This document shows, piece after piece, positions 7,608 to 17,709 of a DNA stretch of 64,000 nt (the stretch's first letter is position 1; every line of letters begins with the position of its first letter). The DNA is taken from assembly GCF_022347685.1 (NCBI RefSeq), contig NZ_JAKRGF010000002.1:310001-374000 (forward strand), in the 5' to 3' direction. The position numbers and the translations under genes were made by a program. Under the pieces are notes generated by a model. The model did no database searches, was not told the origin of the DNA, and saw only the letters and a program-made list of their open reading frames with translations. This DNA is from Thalassobius sp. Cn5-15 (GTDB lineage Bacteria > Pseudomonadota > Alphaproteobacteria > Rhodobacterales > Rhodobacteraceae).

Positions 7608-10120
7608 CCCTCGCCCTATCTGGCCGCATCGCGCGGCGCGAATTGCGCGGGGGCCTGCGTGGGTTCCGCATCTTTCTGGCCTGTCTGGCGCTGGGTGTTG
7701 CGGCCATCGCAGGCGTTGGATCCATAAGATCAGGGATCGAGGCAGGGTTGGCCGCCGAAGGTGCTGCTATCCTAGGCGGCGATGCGGAAATGGAGTTTAC
7801 CTATCGCTTCGCTGAACCAGAGGAACGGGCATGGATGGAGGACACCGCACTGGCCGTGTCGGCGATCGCCGATTTCCGGTCTATGGCCGTACAGGGTGAC
7901 ACCCGCGCGTTAACGCAAGTGAAGGCCGTCGATGACGCCTATCCGTTGGTGGGCAGCGTTCTCCTCGCCCCCGATATGCCGCTGACCGAAGCGCTGGCGG
8001 GGCGCGACGGTCTGCCCGGCGCAGTGATGGCCCCGATCCTGATCGCGCAGATGCAGCTGGACACAGGCGACACATTCCGCCTTGGCACGCAGGATTTTGT
8101 GCTCATGGCGGCGCTTGAAAACGAGCCTGACAGCGCTGGCGACAGCTTCGCCCTTGGACCGCGCACCTTGGTGTTGCGCGACGCGCTGGAAACCTCCGGC
8201 CTCCTCGCCGCAGGAACGCTGTTTTCATCGAAATACCGACTGACCCTGCCAGAAGGCACCGTATTGGCCCCACTGGAGGCAGAGGCAAAAGAGCGGTTTG
8301 AAAACAGCGGCCTGCGTTGGCGTGACGCGCGCAACGGCGCGCCGGGGGTTGCCAGTTTTGTCGAACGGCTGGGCGCATTTCTGATCCTTGTCGGCCTATC
8401 GGGGCTGGCGGTGGGCGGCGTTGGGGTTTCTGCCGCGGTGCGCGCCTATCTGGCGGGCAAGACCAGCGTGATCGCTACGCTCCGCAGTCTGGGCGCGGAT
8501 CGGCGCACGGTGTTTCAGGTCTATTTCATCCAGATCGGTGTGCTGTCCATCATCGGCATCACGCTGGGACTCATGCTTGGGGGGGGACTTCCCGTCCTCC
8601 TCGGCCCGGTGATTGCCGCGCAGCTGCCTGTTCCAGCGCAGTTTTCGATCTATCCGGAACCACTGCTTGAGGCCGCGATTTACGGCCTGCTGACAGCGCT
8701 GATCTTTACCCTCTGGCCGCTGGCCCGCACGGGTGAGGTGCGCGCCGCAACCCTCTTTCGCGATGCAATGGCGGGGGCAAAGCTGTTGCCGCCGTTGCCC
8801 TTTGTGGCGATCACATTAACGCTGGCAGCGGCGCTGGTGGGTGTCGCGGTGGCGTTTTCCGGCACAGTCACGCTGACTCTGTGGACCGCCGGGGGGGTAA
8901 TCATATCCTTGGCTATCCTTGCAATCGCTGCGCTGATCCTGCGCTGGCTGGCACGTCGCGCAGCCCCGTTCAGCCGGGGGCGTCCTGCCTTACGCTGGGC
9001 ACTGTCTGCCATCGGCAGCGTACGCGATGAGGCAACGCCTGTTGTCCTCTCCCTCGGGCTTGGCCTGACGGTGCTGGCGGCGGTTGGGCAGATCGACGGC
9101 AACCTGCGCAACGCAATCCAACAGGATCTGCCGGAAAAAGCGCCGTCCTTCTTCTTCGTTGATATTCAGCGCGATCAGATCGACGGTTTCCTTGATCGTC
9201 TGAACTCCGACGACCAGGTCAGCCGCCATGAACACGCGCCGATGCTGCGCGGGGTCATCACCCAGATCAACGGCCGTCCGGCAGCAGAAACCGCAGGCGA
9301 TCACTGGGTCCTGAGCGGTGATCGCGGTGTCACCTACGCAGGTGCCTTGCCCGAGACCACAACGATCACCGCAGGCGAATGGTGGGGCGCAGAATACACC
9401 GGTACGCCGCAGATCAGCTTCGCCGATGAAGAGGCGGAAGAAATGGGGCTGCAGCTGGGCGATGAGATGACTGTCAACATTCTGGGCCGCGACATCACCG
9501 GCACTGTCACGTCCTTCCGCGAGGTGGATTTTTCCACCGCTGGCATGGGCTTTGTACTGGCGATGAACGAGGCGGCGCTAAAGGGCGCACCGCATAGTTT
9601 CATCGCCACCGTCTATGCAGATGAGGCAGCAGAGGCCGCGATCCTGCGTGACCAGACCACCAGCTATCCCAACATCACCGCGATTCGCGTGCGCGACGCC
9701 ATCGACCGTGTGACGGCACTGATGGAGGGCATCGCCAACGCCACCCGCTGGGGCGCAGCGGCGACCTTGCTGACCGGTTTTCTTGTGCTGATCGGCGCGG
9801 CGGCGGCGGGCGCACCGGCACGCGCCTACGAGGCCGCGGTACTGAAAACGCTGGGCGCAACCCGGGTGCGGATTTTAGCTAGTTTCGCCCTACGCTCTGC
9901 CCTCTTGGGCGGCGGTGCGGCGCTGGTTGCCTTGGGCGCGGGTGTATCCGGTGGCTGGGCCGTTATGGTCTTTGTAATGGAGAGTGACTTTGTGGTGATC
10001 TGGCCCTCTGCCCTTGCCATTGTGACAGGCGGGGTACTGGCCACGTTGCTGGCTGGAATCGGATTTGCATGGCGGGCACTGGCGACCAAACCGGTGCATG
10101 TGCTGCGAGCGAAGGAATAG
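7604..10120 (+). CDS. ybbP: FtsX-like ABC permease, YbbP type
   Basis: An 838-residue inner-membrane protein. One N-terminal membrane segment (about residues 20-40) precedes a large periplasmic domain. Two FtsX-type four-helix modules follow (about 255-390 with RTVFQVYFIQIGVLSIIG, and the last 130 residues with KTLGATRVRILASF), separated by a middle pair of segments and a second periplasmic region. This internally duplicated layout matches YbbP. The start ATG lies inside the stop of the ATPase gene. It should form a complex with that ATPase and work near the divergent TesA-like esterase. Confidence 0.9.
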   Translation: MTLALSGRIARRELRGGLRGFRIFLACLALGVAAIAGVGSIRSGIEAGLAAEGAAILGGDAEMEFTYRFAEPEERAWMEDTALAVSAIADFRSMAVQGDTRALTQVKAVDDAYPLVGSVLLAPDMPLTEALAGRDGLPGAVMAPILIAQMQLDTGDTFRLGTQDFVLMAALENEPDSAGDSFALGPRTLVLRDALETSGLLAAGTLFSSKYRLTLPEGTVLAPLEAEAKERFENSGLRWRDARNGAPGVASFVERLGAFLILVGLSGLAVGGVGVSAAVRAYLAGKTSVIATLRSLGADRRTVFQVYFIQIGVLSIIGITLGLMLGGGLPVLLGPVIAAQLPVPAQFSIYPEPLLEAAIYGLLTALIFTLWPLARTGEVRAATLFRDAMAGAKLLPPLPFVAITLTLAAALVGVAVAFSGTVTLTLWTAGGVIISLAILAIAALILRWLARRAAPFSRGRPALRWALSAIGSVRDEATPVVLSLGLGLTVLAAVGQIDGNLRNAIQQDLPEKAPSFFFVDIQRDQIDGFLDRLNSDDQVSRHEHAPMLRGVITQINGRPAAETAGDHWVLSGDRGVTYAGALPETTTITAGEWWGAEYTGTPQISFADEEAEEMGLQLGDEMTVNILGRDITGTVTSFREVDFSTAGMGFVLAMNEAALKGAPHSFIATVYADEAAEAAILRDQTTSYPNITAIRVRDAIDRVTALMEGIANATRWGAAATLLTGFLVLIGAAAAGAPARAYEAAVLKTLGATRVRILASFALRSALLGGGAALVALGAGVSGGWAVMVFVMESDFVVIWPSALAIVTGGVLATLLAGIGFAWRALATKPVHVLRAKE

Positions 10121-10183
10121 CGCGACATGTCTTGCGCCTGACATACAACCGTGGCAGGCCTCGCAGCCAAAGATAAGGGAACC

Positions 10184-11014
10184 ATGATGACACTGACCCA
10201 AGCTCAGCAGGATCTGTTAATCGACACCGTTCGTGCCGCTGCAAAGGCCGAGATTCTACCGCGATTTCGTAACCTTGCGGCCAGTGACATCCGCGCAAAA
10301 ACCAAACCCGATGATCTGGTGACAGAGGCCGATCTGGCGGCAGAGGCGCGGATCACCGCCGCCGTGCACGACGCCTTCCCCGACGCGATGGTTCTGGGCG
10401 AAGAAGCCGCCAGCCTTGACCCTACCTTGCGCACGCAAGCAGCCGAAGCGGACCTGGCGCTGATCATTGATCCCGTTGACGGAACATGGAATTTCGCCAA
10501 CGGGCTGGCGACTTTCGGCGTTATCCTGGCGGCCACAAGATACGGCATACCCGTGTTCGGGCTGCTTTATGACGTGGTGATGGACGACTGGGTTTTGGCG
10601 GCAGGGAACGGTGCGGTAATGGCCGCGCCGGATCAATCTGCCAGAGCGTTGAGTACCGCGTCGGTGAAACCACTCGACCAGCTTACCGGTTTCATCCATC
10701 TCGACCTGATGGAAAAATCCGTGCAGGAGCAGATGGCAGCGACGCTACCGCGGTTCAACCGCACCTTCATGCTGCGCTGTTCGTGCCATGAATACCGCCT
10801 GCTGGCCCAAGGCGCGGTGGATTTCTGCCTGTCCGGCATGCTTAATCCGTGGGATCACGCGGCGGGCGTTCATGCGGTGGCGCAGGCAGGCGGCGTGGCG
10901 CGACTGATTGACGGGCGCGCTTACCACACCGGCATCACCACAGGCTATCTGCTGACCGCATCGAGCGAAGAGGTTTGGCAAAAGGTTGCGGCAGAACTGC
11001 CGTTCCTGCACTGA
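10184..11014 (+). CDS. Inositol monophosphatase family phosphatase
   Basis: A 276-residue Mg2+/Li+-sensitive phosphatase of the IMPase/SuhB/HisN superfamily. It has a GEEA-type first metal site (VLGEEA), the hallmark D-P-V-D-G-T-x-N-F (IIDPVDGTWNF) and the second motif W-D-H-A-A-G (NPWDHAAG). ATG 10184 follows AAGGGA; an in-frame GTG at 10151 is less likely. The substrate is not readable: inositol phosphate, histidinol phosphate and PAP phosphatases share these motifs. It is convergent with the Hint-domain gene, with a 15-bp gap. Confidence 0.85.
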   Translation: MMTLTQAQQDLLIDTVRAAAKAEILPRFRNLAASDIRAKTKPDDLVTEADLAAEARITAAVHDAFPDAMVLGEEAASLDPTLRTQAAEADLALIIDPVDGTWNFANGLATFGVILAATRYGIPVFGLLYDVVMDDWVLAAGNGAVMAAPDQSARALSTASVKPLDQLTGFIHLDLMEKSVQEQMAATLPRFNRTFMLRCSCHEYRLLAQGAVDFCLSGMLNPWDHAAGVHAVAQAGGVARLIDGRAYHTGITTGYLLTASSEEVWQKVAAELPFLH

Positions 11015-11029
11015 GAAAACGCGCTCAGA

Positions 11030-12544
11030 TTAAGCCGCACGCACGCCGTATCCCATACGCAGGGATTGGCGGTAAAACTGCCCCGCAATCGTGATCGAAG
11101 GACGCTGTTCCTCCACCTGTACCACCTTGGGATCCAGCACGCGCTTGGCGTTCTTGCCCATGCGGGCGATCAGCTGCTTCTGCTGTTTACCCTCCGGCAC
11201 CGGCAGGGCGGTTTCCGGCGGCGTGGCGCGGATGGCCAGATCGGGGAACAGGGTGAACAGTTCCTGGCGCGCAGCCTCTGTCAGACTGCGCAGGGCCTGC
11301 GGGCCAGTGTACAACGTTTCACTGGGGCAACCTTCGGCAAAGATCACCTGATGGCGATCCATCACGATATGCACATAGGTGACGCTGTCGACGCTGTCGT
11401 CCACATAGATGCCCGGCAGTTCGGTCAAACGGATCGCGGCGATCAGCACCTCAGCATCGCCAAACATCCGCTTCGCCACTGGCGAGGCCACCAGCATCCG
11501 GTGCTGCGGAGATACGAGAAGATCACGTTTGGGCAACCCCTGCCCCAGCGCACCGGCGGTGATGCGAACGGGCCGTAGGTTCGGGTGACGCTCCAGCTCC
11601 GCGCGGGTCAGTTGGCGTTTCAGCACCAGACGCACCCGTGCGCTGTCACCGGTCCAAAGCGGCAGGCGCTGGCCTTTTTGCAGCTGTTCCACCCGCTCTT
11701 CGCCGGTTTCGGTCAGGATCAGGGTGCCATCGGTGAAACAAGGGATCAGCCCATCCTCAAACGCGACAACGCCGATGGTTTCGCGTGTATGACCTAATTC
11801 CTGATCATTCGACTGCTCTTCCTCGACGAACAGCGTGACATTGGAATTGGTCTGCGAGTCGATCACAACGGTTGCAGTATCAGGGCCATTCTTGGTCTGA
11901 GTTTCGCCCAGAACCACCGCATTGGTAAAGGTATCGCCCAGACCCAGCGTGCTGAGTGAGGAGTTAACGCCGCCGTTAAGCGAGGCGGTTCCCGAGTCCG
12001 CGTCCCCCCCTGCCTGGATCGCGATCCAGCCAACAGTTTCAGTGCCGTGGTCGTTGGCCTGCGCCTCTTCTTCCTGAAGCTGGATCTGAAAGCCATTGGC
12101 GGTGACGGCCAGCGGATCACTGTCCACCGCAGTCGGATCGTTGTTCGACATGACCGAGGTGAGGACAACCGGCGGATCGGTGAAGGCACCGTTGAAACTG
12201 GGATTGCTGACATTATTACTGGTCGAGGTCGTGCCTGCCTCAATCACCCGGCCATCCGGCAGCGTATGGACGCCCGCTTCAATCGCCAGCCAATTGATGG
12301 TTTCCACCGCCGGATGCGGGCCGTCGTGGTATTCCCATTCCTCAATGATAAAGGAAAACGCAGTGGTATTGCCATCCGCATCAATGGTCTGATCAACCAG
12401 ACGCAGGACAAACTGGTCGCCGCCGTTGTTGGTGGCGGTGAAGGCGAAAACGGGATCGGTCAACGGCTGGTCAAGGGTCACGGTAATTGGCGCATTCTCA
12501 ACCGGAGAATTCGTCGTAATCGATCCTGCCTGTCCAATTGCCAT
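11030..12544 (-). CDS. Hint-domain protein with N-terminal lectin-like beta repeats
   Basis: A 504-residue protein. Residues 1-268 contain about three beta-rich repeats, each ending in a variant of E-T-[IV]-[NG]-W-[IL]-A-I-[EQ]-A-G (ETINWLAIEAG, ETVGWIAIQAG, ETIGVVAFEDG) after an acidic E-E-E/W stretch. At residue 269 the Hint (hedgehog/intein) domain begins with Cys in PCFTDGTLIL and continues with LLVSPQHRMLV and VTYVHIVMDRHQVIF, ending in SETLYTGPQAL, as in the bacterial Hint_2 family. Hint domains catalyse self-cleavage by N-S acyl shift at that cysteine. There is no classical signal peptide; export, perhaps type I, is inferred. The function of the released repeat part is unknown. Confidence 0.8.
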   Translation of the reverse strand: MAIGQAGSITTNSPVENAPITVTLDQPLTDPVFAFTATNNGGDQFVLRLVDQTIDADGNTTAFSFIIEEWEYHDGPHPAVETINWLAIEAGVHTLPDGRVIEAGTTSTSNNVSNPSFNGAFTDPPVVLTSVMSNNDPTAVDSDPLAVTANGFQIQLQEEEAQANDHGTETVGWIAIQAGGDADSGTASLNGGVNSSLSTLGLGDTFTNAVVLGETQTKNGPDTATVVIDSQTNSNVTLFVEEEQSNDQELGHTRETIGVVAFEDGLIPCFTDGTLILTETGEERVEQLQKGQRLPLWTGDSARVRLVLKRQLTRAELERHPNLRPVRITAGALGQGLPKRDLLVSPQHRMLVASPVAKRMFGDAEVLIAAIRLTELPGIYVDDSVDSVTYVHIVMDRHQVIFAEGCPSETLYTGPQALRSLTEAARQELFTLFPDLAIRATPPETALPVPEGKQQKQLIARMGKNAKRVLDPKVVQVEEQRPSITIAGQFYRQSLRMGYGVRAA

Positions 12545-12626
12545 GGTATATCATCCCAGAGATTCGCCCCGAAAGGCATATGTTCGCCGGGTTAATATCT
12601 ACTTTCGTATGGGCATCAATAAGGTT

Positions 12627-12688
12627 CAATTGGGGCACAAATTGGAACGGGTTGCATCCCAAACGAGGGATTTAACTCCAAATTGGAA
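12627..12688. repeat. Three CAA(A)TTGG repeats upstream of the Hint gene
   Basis: CAATTGG at 12627 and CAAATTGGAA at 12638 and 12679 occur 11 and 41 bp apart, close to one and four helical turns. They lie 80-145 bp upstream of the minus-strand Hint gene. Same-face repeats suggest a regulator binding array; no regulator is identified. Confidence 0.4.
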
Positions 12689-12714
12689 ACAATCACACAC
12701 AACATGAACCGCGC

Positions 12715-12756
12715 AGAAAAAACAGCGCCCCCGAAACAGAGGCGCTGTTTTTCTAT
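12715..12756 (-). terminator. Terminator of the gcvTHP operon
   Basis: AACAGCGCC (12721-12729) pairs with GGCGCTGTT (12741-12749), flanked by an A-tract on the left and a T-tract on the right, so it can act in both directions. It lies 30-70 bp beyond the gcvP stop. Confidence 0.88.
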
Positions 12757-12783
12757 TTTTCTATCAATCGCTTACTACGGCTA

Positions 12784-15630
12784 TTATTCCGCAGCCTCTG
12801 CATAATCTTCCATCGGTGGGCAGGTGCAGACCAGATTACGGTCACCGTGAGCATTGTCCACGCGATTGACCGGCGGCCAGTATTTATCAACGCGGAAGGC
12901 CCCCGCCGGATAGCAGCCTTGTTCGCGGCTGTAGGGACGATTCCAGTCGCCCACCAGATCCTCCACCGTGTGGGGCGCACGTTTCAGCGGATTATTCTCC
13001 GCATCTATTTCGCCCTGTTCCACCGCTGCAATCTCTGCCCGAATCGACAGCATCGCGTCACAGAAACGGTCCAGCTCTGCCTTGGTTTCGGATTCTGTCG
13101 GCTCTACCATCAAGGTCCCGGCCACTGGCCAACTCATGGTTGGCGCGTGAAATCCGTTGTCGATCAGACGTTTGGCAATGTCATCTACCGAAATACCGGC
13201 ACTCTCGGCAAAGGGGCGGGTATCTACGATGCACTCATGTGCCACACGCCCTGTCGGCCCTTTGTAAAGGACGTCAAAGGCGCCCTCCAACCGCTTGGCA
13301 ATATAGTTCGCCGATAGGATCGCCACACGGGTCGCCTGTGTCAGGCCCGTGTCGCCCATCATCAGACAATAGGCCCAAGAAATCGCCAAAATCGACGCTG
13401 ACCCATAAGGTGCTGCGGAAACCGGACCCTCTTCGCCGCCCACTTCCGGGTGGCCGGGCAGATGCGGGATCAGGTGCGATTTCACCCCGATGGGTCCCAT
13501 GCCGGGGCCACCACCACCGTGCGGGATGGCAAAGGTTTTGTGCAGGTTGAGGTGGCTGACATCGCCGCCCAGATCGCCGGGACGAGAGAGGCCGACCATC
13601 GCGTTCATGTTCGCGCCGTCGATATAGACCTGACCACCGTGATCATGGGTGATCTGGCAGACCTCTTTCACCGTTTCCTCAAACACGCCATGGGTTGAGG
13701 GATAGGTGATCATGCAGCCGGCAAGGTTTTCGCTGTGTTTTTCCGCTTTGGCGCGGAAATCTTCCAGATCAATGTCACCGTTTTCCAGCGAGGTGACAGG
13801 AACCACCTTCCAGCCCACCATCTGCGCAGATGCGGGGTTGGTACCATGTGCCGACATCGGGATCAGGCAGACATTGCGATGCCCCTGCCCCTTGGCGCGG
13901 TGATAGGCCGCGATGGTCAACAGGCCCGCATATTCGCCCTGCGCGCCAGAGTTCGGCTGCATGGAGAAGTCGTCATAGCCGCAGATTTCGCACAGTTTAT
14001 CGGTTAGGTCCTGCATCATCTCTGCATAGCCTGCCGCCTGATTGAGCGGCACAAAAGGGTGCAGATCCGAGAGTTCCGGCCAACTGATCGGCATCATTTC
14101 TGCCGCGGCGTTCAGCTTCATCGTGCAGGATCCCAGCGGGATCATCGCACGGTCCAATGCCAAATCGCGATCCGCCAGACGCCGCATATAGCGCATCATC
14201 TCCGTTTCGGCCCGGTTCATGTGGAAGATCGGATGGGTCAGAATATCCGATCCACGCAGCGCATGATCGGGCAGACGCCATTCGCCGGGTTGGTCATCCT
14301 TGCGCGCAATGCCAAAGGCACGCCAGACCGCTTCGATCGTTTCGGGGACCACAGCTTCATCAATAGTGATGCCAACCTTGGTGGCCCCGACGGGACGCAG
14401 GTTGATGCCCTCATCCACCGCCGATTTCAGCACCGCCTGTTGCAGCGGGCCAACCTCTACCGTCACGGTGTCGAAGAAATCTTCGGGTTCGACCATGAAC
14501 CCTGCCTCTTCCAGACCTTTGACCAGACGCACGGTCTTGCGGTGAATTTTTTGCGCGATGGCTTTCAGACCGTTGGGTCCATGAAACACCGCATACATTG
14601 ACGCCATCACCGCCAAGAGCGCCTGTGCGGTGCAGACGTTCGACGTCGCTTTTTCACGGCGGATATGCTGTTCACGGGTCTGTAGGGACAGGCGGTAGGC
14701 ACGGTTGCCACGCGCATCAATCGACACACCCACCAGACGACCGGGCATGGAACGTTTGAAATTATCACGACAGGCCATATAGGCAGCATGCGGACCGCCG
14801 TAGCCCAGCGGCACACCAAAGCGCTGAGTCGAGCCGACGGCGATATCCGCGCCCATCGCGCCCGGTTCCTTCAACAAAACCAGCGCCATCGGGTCGGCAA
14901 TCACAATGCCCACGCCCCTGTTTTCATGCAGCGCGGTCATTTCGGCGGTGAAGTCACGCACATGGCCATAGGTGCCCGGATATTGAAAAATCGCGCCAAA
15001 GACAGCGGTGGCATCCAGATCCTCGGGCGCACCAACGATCACCTCAATCCCAAGAGGCGCGGCACGGGTTTTCATCACCGCAATGTTTTGCGGATGGCAG
15101 TTTTCATCAACGAAGAAAGCCTTGGATTTTGCTTTCGACACCCGTTCGGCCATGGTCATCGCCTCTGCCGCCGCGGTCGCCTCATCAAGGAGGGAGGCGT
15201 TGGCAATCTCCAGGCCTGTCAGGTCCGAAATCATCGTCTGGTAGTTCAACAGCGCCTCAAGACGGCCCTGCGAAATCTCTGGCTGATAGGGAGTGTAGGC
15301 AGTGTACCACGCGGGATTTTCCAGAATGTTGCGCTGTATCGCGGGCGGAGTCACGGTGCCATGATAGCCCATGCCGATGAGGCTGGTCAGAACCTTGTTC
15401 TTGCCCGCCACCTCTTTCATCCGCGCCAGCATCTGACGCTCAGACAGCGCCTTGCCGAAGCCAAGAGGTTCCGCCTGACGGATCAGGGCAGGCATGGTGT
15501 CATCAATCAGCGCCTCTAGGCTGTCGGCACCAACGGTTTGCAGCATGTCCGCCATTTCATCCGGCGACGGGCCGATGTGGCGACGGTTGGCAAAATCGTA
15601 GGGTAAATAGTCGGTTGGCTGGAAGGGCAT
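12784..15630 (-). CDS. gcvP: Glycine dehydrogenase (decarboxylating), P protein of the glycine cleavage system
   Basis: A 948-residue single-chain, PLP-dependent P protein. It decarboxylates glycine and passes the aminomethyl group to the lipoyl arm of GcvH. The PLP lysine is in [16 protein letters not shown] (near residue 700), with the usual STHG and [12 protein letters not shown] motifs around it. ATG 15630 gives the standard start ([13 protein letters not shown]); the frame is open further upstream without support. It is the last gene of gcvT-gcvH-gcvP. The 240-bp gap before it is unusually large for this operon and holds a compact palindromic element. Confidence 0.96.
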   Translation of the reverse strand: MPFQPTDYLPYDFANRRHIGPSPDEMADMLQTVGADSLEALIDDTMPALIRQAEPLGFGKALSERQMLARMKEVAGKNKVLTSLIGMGYHGTVTPPAIQRNILENPAWYTAYTPYQPEISQGRLEALLNYQTMISDLTGLEIANASLLDEATAAAEAMTMAERVSKAKSKAFFVDENCHPQNIAVMKTRAAPLGIEVIVGAPEDLDATAVFGAIFQYPGTYGHVRDFTAEMTALHENRGVGIVIADPMALVLLKEPGAMGADIAVGSTQRFGVPLGYGGPHAAYMACRDNFKRSMPGRLVGVSIDARGNRAYRLSLQTREQHIRREKATSNVCTAQALLAVMASMYAVFHGPNGLKAIAQKIHRKTVRLVKGLEEAGFMVEPEDFFDTVTVEVGPLQQAVLKSAVDEGINLRPVGATKVGITIDEAVVPETIEAVWRAFGIARKDDQPGEWRLPDHALRGSDILTHPIFHMNRAETEMMRYMRRLADRDLALDRAMIPLGSCTMKLNAAAEMMPISWPELSDLHPFVPLNQAAGYAEMMQDLTDKLCEICGYDDFSMQPNSGAQGEYAGLLTIAAYHRAKGQGHRNVCLIPMSAHGTNPASAQMVGWKVVPVTSLENGDIDLEDFRAKAEKHSENLAGCMITYPSTHGVFEETVKEVCQITHDHGGQVYIDGANMNAMVGLSRPGDLGGDVSHLNLHKTFAIPHGGGGPGMGPIGVKSHLIPHLPGHPEVGGEEGPVSAAPYGSASILAISWAYCLMMGDTGLTQATRVAILSANYIAKRLEGAFDVLYKGPTGRVAHECIVDTRPFAESAGISVDDIAKRLIDNGFHAPTMSWPVAGTLMVEPTESETKAELDRFCDAMLSIRAEIAAVEQGEIDAENNPLKRAPHTVEDLVGDWNRPYSREQGCYPAGAFRVDKYWPPVNRVDNAHGDRNLVCTCPPMEDYAEAAE

Positions 15631-15726
15631 ATCAACCTCTCTTGAGTTTATCTGTCTTCTGCGGCGGGCAAACCGCGTGGGTGGAGCGTATGGTGTGACC
15701 TGAAATGGCTCGCCGTCGGCATTTAA

Positions 15727-15829
15727 GCGCCGTTCCGAGGGGAGGCGCATACGCGCCGCCCCATTTTGCCGTAGGCAAACCTGCGGTTTGACGGGGCGGA
15801 ACGGCGCGGCCCAACAGTACCTGTTGGGC
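15727..15829 (-). repeat. Nested palindromic element inside the gcv operon
   Basis: An outer 11-bp perfect stem (15727-15737 with 15797-15807) encloses two hairpins: 15739-15762 (GGGG-x-GGCGC / GCGCC-x-CCCC) and 15776-15790 (CAAACC / GGTTTG). A fourth hairpin, GCCCAACA / TGTTGGGC, follows at 15809-15829. This multibranch fold sits between gcvH and gcvP. It may be a dispersed intergenic repeat or an mRNA-processing or stability element. No T-run makes it a simple terminator. Confidence 0.6.
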
Positions 15830-15871
15830 GGAACTTCAAAACAATGCGCCGCTTCTCAGGTCATTCTGGCC

Positions 15872-16231
15872 TTACTCAACCAGTGCCTTATAGGCGGCTT
15901 CGTCCATGTAACCGTCGATCACCGATGGATCAGCGACTTTCACCTTGAAGAACCACGCCGCACCCAGCGGATCCTCGTTCACCTTGCCCGGCTCATCCTC
16001 AAGGGCGCTGTTCACTTCGACAATCTCGCCGTCCACCGGCGCCTCGATGTCGGACGCCGCTTTGACGGATTCGATCACCACGACTTCATCGCCTTTTTCA
16101 ACTTCGGTACCCACTTCGGGCAGTTCCACAAACACAACATCCCCCAGCGAGGTGGAGGCGTGTTCGGTGATGCCAACGGTGATGATGTTGCCATCTGCGG
16201 TCAGCCATTCGTGGTCTTCGGTAAATTTCAT
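15872..16231 (-). CDS. gcvH: Glycine cleavage system H protein
   Basis: A 119-residue lipoyl carrier that shuttles the aminomethyl intermediate between GcvP, GcvT and the L protein. The lipoylated lysine is K57 in [10 protein letters not shown], in the lipoyl beta-hairpin; the N-terminus FTEDHEWL is typical. It starts 38 bp after the gcvT stop and is co-transcribed with it. The length matches the family. Confidence 0.96.
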   Translation of the reverse strand: MKFTEDHEWLTADGNIITVGITEHASTSLGDVVFVELPEVGTEVEKGDEVVVIESVKAASDIEAPVDGEIVEVNSALEDEPGKVNEDPLGAAWFFKVKVADPSVIDGYMDEAAYKALVE

Positions 16232-16269
16232 CTCTGGATCCTTCCCTGCGTCGATCTGGATTGTGTTGA

Positions 16270-17406
16270 TTAACGTTTGAAAGTCGCGGCCACGAAGGGC
16301 AGCGCGACAACTTCGACGGCCAGTCGCTTGCCGCGCACATCGCCGTAAAGAACTGTCCCATTGGCGGCATGCGCCGTCGGCACATAGCCCATCGCAACGG
16401 GTCCACCCACCGTGGGACCAAACCCGCCGGAGGTGACATGGCCGATCTGATCGCCGCCATCGTCACTGGCATCGTCACTGGCATAAAGCGCCACGCCATC
16501 ACGCATCGGCGCGCGTGTCTGGGGTTTGAGGCCAACGCGCACACGGTCCGCGCCGCCTTCCAGCTCAGCCAAGATACGGTCTGCACCAGGAAAACCACCG
16601 GCGCGGGCGCCGCCTGTGCGGCGCACCTTTTGAATACCCCAGGTCAGCGCGGCCTCTACCGGGCTGGTGCCTGCATCAATGTCATTGCCATAAAGGCACA
16701 GCCCCGCCTCCAGCCGCAGACTGTCACGGGCACCAAGGCCGATGGGCAACACGCGCTCATCTGCGAGCAGCGCCCGCGCCAAAGCATCCGCAGCATAATC
16801 GGGAACGGAAATTTCATAGCCGTCCTCACCCGTATAGCCCGACCGTGAAATCCAGCATTCCGCACCGTTCAGGTCAAGGATCGCCACATCCATGAATTTC
16901 ATATCCGCCACCACGGGGTTGAGCGTGGCAAGCACCGCCTCTGCCTCAGGTCCCTGCAACGCCAGCAAAGCGCGATCCTCAATCACCTCAACCGCGACGC
17001 CATCAGGCAGCCCGTTTTGCAACAGCGCGATGTCCTGATCCTTGCAGGCAGCGTTGACCACCACAAAGATGTGGTCGCCGCGATTGGCGAACATCAGGTC
17101 ATCCAGAATGCCGCCCTGTTCGTTGGTGAAAAATCCGTAGCGCTGTCGTCCCTCCGTCAGGTCTGCGACGTTCACGGGCATCAGCGCTTCCAGCGCGAGG
17201 GCTGCCGCCTCATAGCTGTCACCGCGCAGGATCACTTGTCCCATGTGCGATACATCAAACAGGCCAGCAGCCGTACGGGTGTGCTGGTGTTCCTTCATCA
17301 CGCCGGCGGGATATTGCACCGGCATGTCATAGCCAGCAAATGGCACCATCTTGCCGCCCAGTTCGCGATGCAGTGCGTCCAGCGTCAGGGATTTCAGTTC
17401 AGACAT
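16270..17406 (-). CDS. gcvT: Aminomethyltransferase, T protein of the glycine cleavage system
   Basis: A 378-residue tetrahydrofolate-dependent enzyme that releases ammonia and methylene-THF from the aminomethyl-lipoyl H protein. Family motifs visible include [47 protein letters not shown] and the [13 protein letters not shown] box. ATG 17406 follows GGAGGGCGG. It is the first gene of gcvT-gcvH-gcvP and lies directly downstream of a tandem glycine riboswitch, so expression should rise when glycine is abundant. Confidence 0.95.
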   Translation of the reverse strand: MSELKSLTLDALHRELGGKMVPFAGYDMPVQYPAGVMKEHQHTRTAAGLFDVSHMGQVILRGDSYEAAALALEALMPVNVADLTEGRQRYGFFTNEQGGILDDLMFANRGDHIFVVVNAACKDQDIALLQNGLPDGVAVEVIEDRALLALQGPEAEAVLATLNPVVADMKFMDVAILDLNGAECWISRSGYTGEDGYEISVPDYAADALARALLADERVLPIGLGARDSLRLEAGLCLYGNDIDAGTSPVEAALTWGIQKVRRTGGARAGGFPGADRILAELEGGADRVRVGLKPQTRAPMRDGVALYASDDASDDGGDQIGHVTSGGFGPTVGGPVAMGYVPTAHAANGTVLYGDVRGKRLAVEVVALPFVAATFKR

Positions 17407-17491
17407 TCCGCCCTCCGGTTCTGTTCAAATCCGGCAGGTGTTTTGAAAATCCCCGGCCGGCACCATAATGGCGCAGGTCGCTGCGCCTTGA

Positions 17492-17646
17492 TGCCCCCTC
17501 TGTCACGGTGCCTGAGATCGTTATCCCTTCGGCGGGCGCATTTGGCGCCACTCTCCAGAGTTGTCAGCCCTGATCGGTCCTTTTGGCCTGAGAGTTTCCG
17601 GGGCGGTTGCTCCTTCGGCACTGGTTAAACCAGTTCTCCCGATCAG
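17492..17646 (-). promoter_or_regulatory. Tandem glycine riboswitch controlling gcvTHP
   Basis: Read on the minus strand, both aptamers carry the conserved GCCGAAGG (complement at 17612-17619 and 17526-17533) and CTCAGGC (complement at 17586-17592 and 17510-17516). Aptamer I is closed by GATCGG / CCGATC (17572-17646) and aptamer II by CTCTG / CAGAG (about 17494-17562), with a roughly 10-nt linker. The GGGAGA, AAAGGACCG and GACAGAGGG segments also match the class. A weak promoter (TTGTTC / GATACT, complement at 17658-17684) lies just upstream. Downstream, a GGCGCAG / CTGCGCC hairpin (17470-17487) and CCGG-rich segments precede the gcvT ribosome site; the expression platform is not resolved. 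Confidence 0.93.
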
Positions 17647-17709
17647 TTGACTAAACCAGTATCCGACCGCATACCGCAGAACAAGCCACTTAATGCGACT
17701 ATTTTAGAT

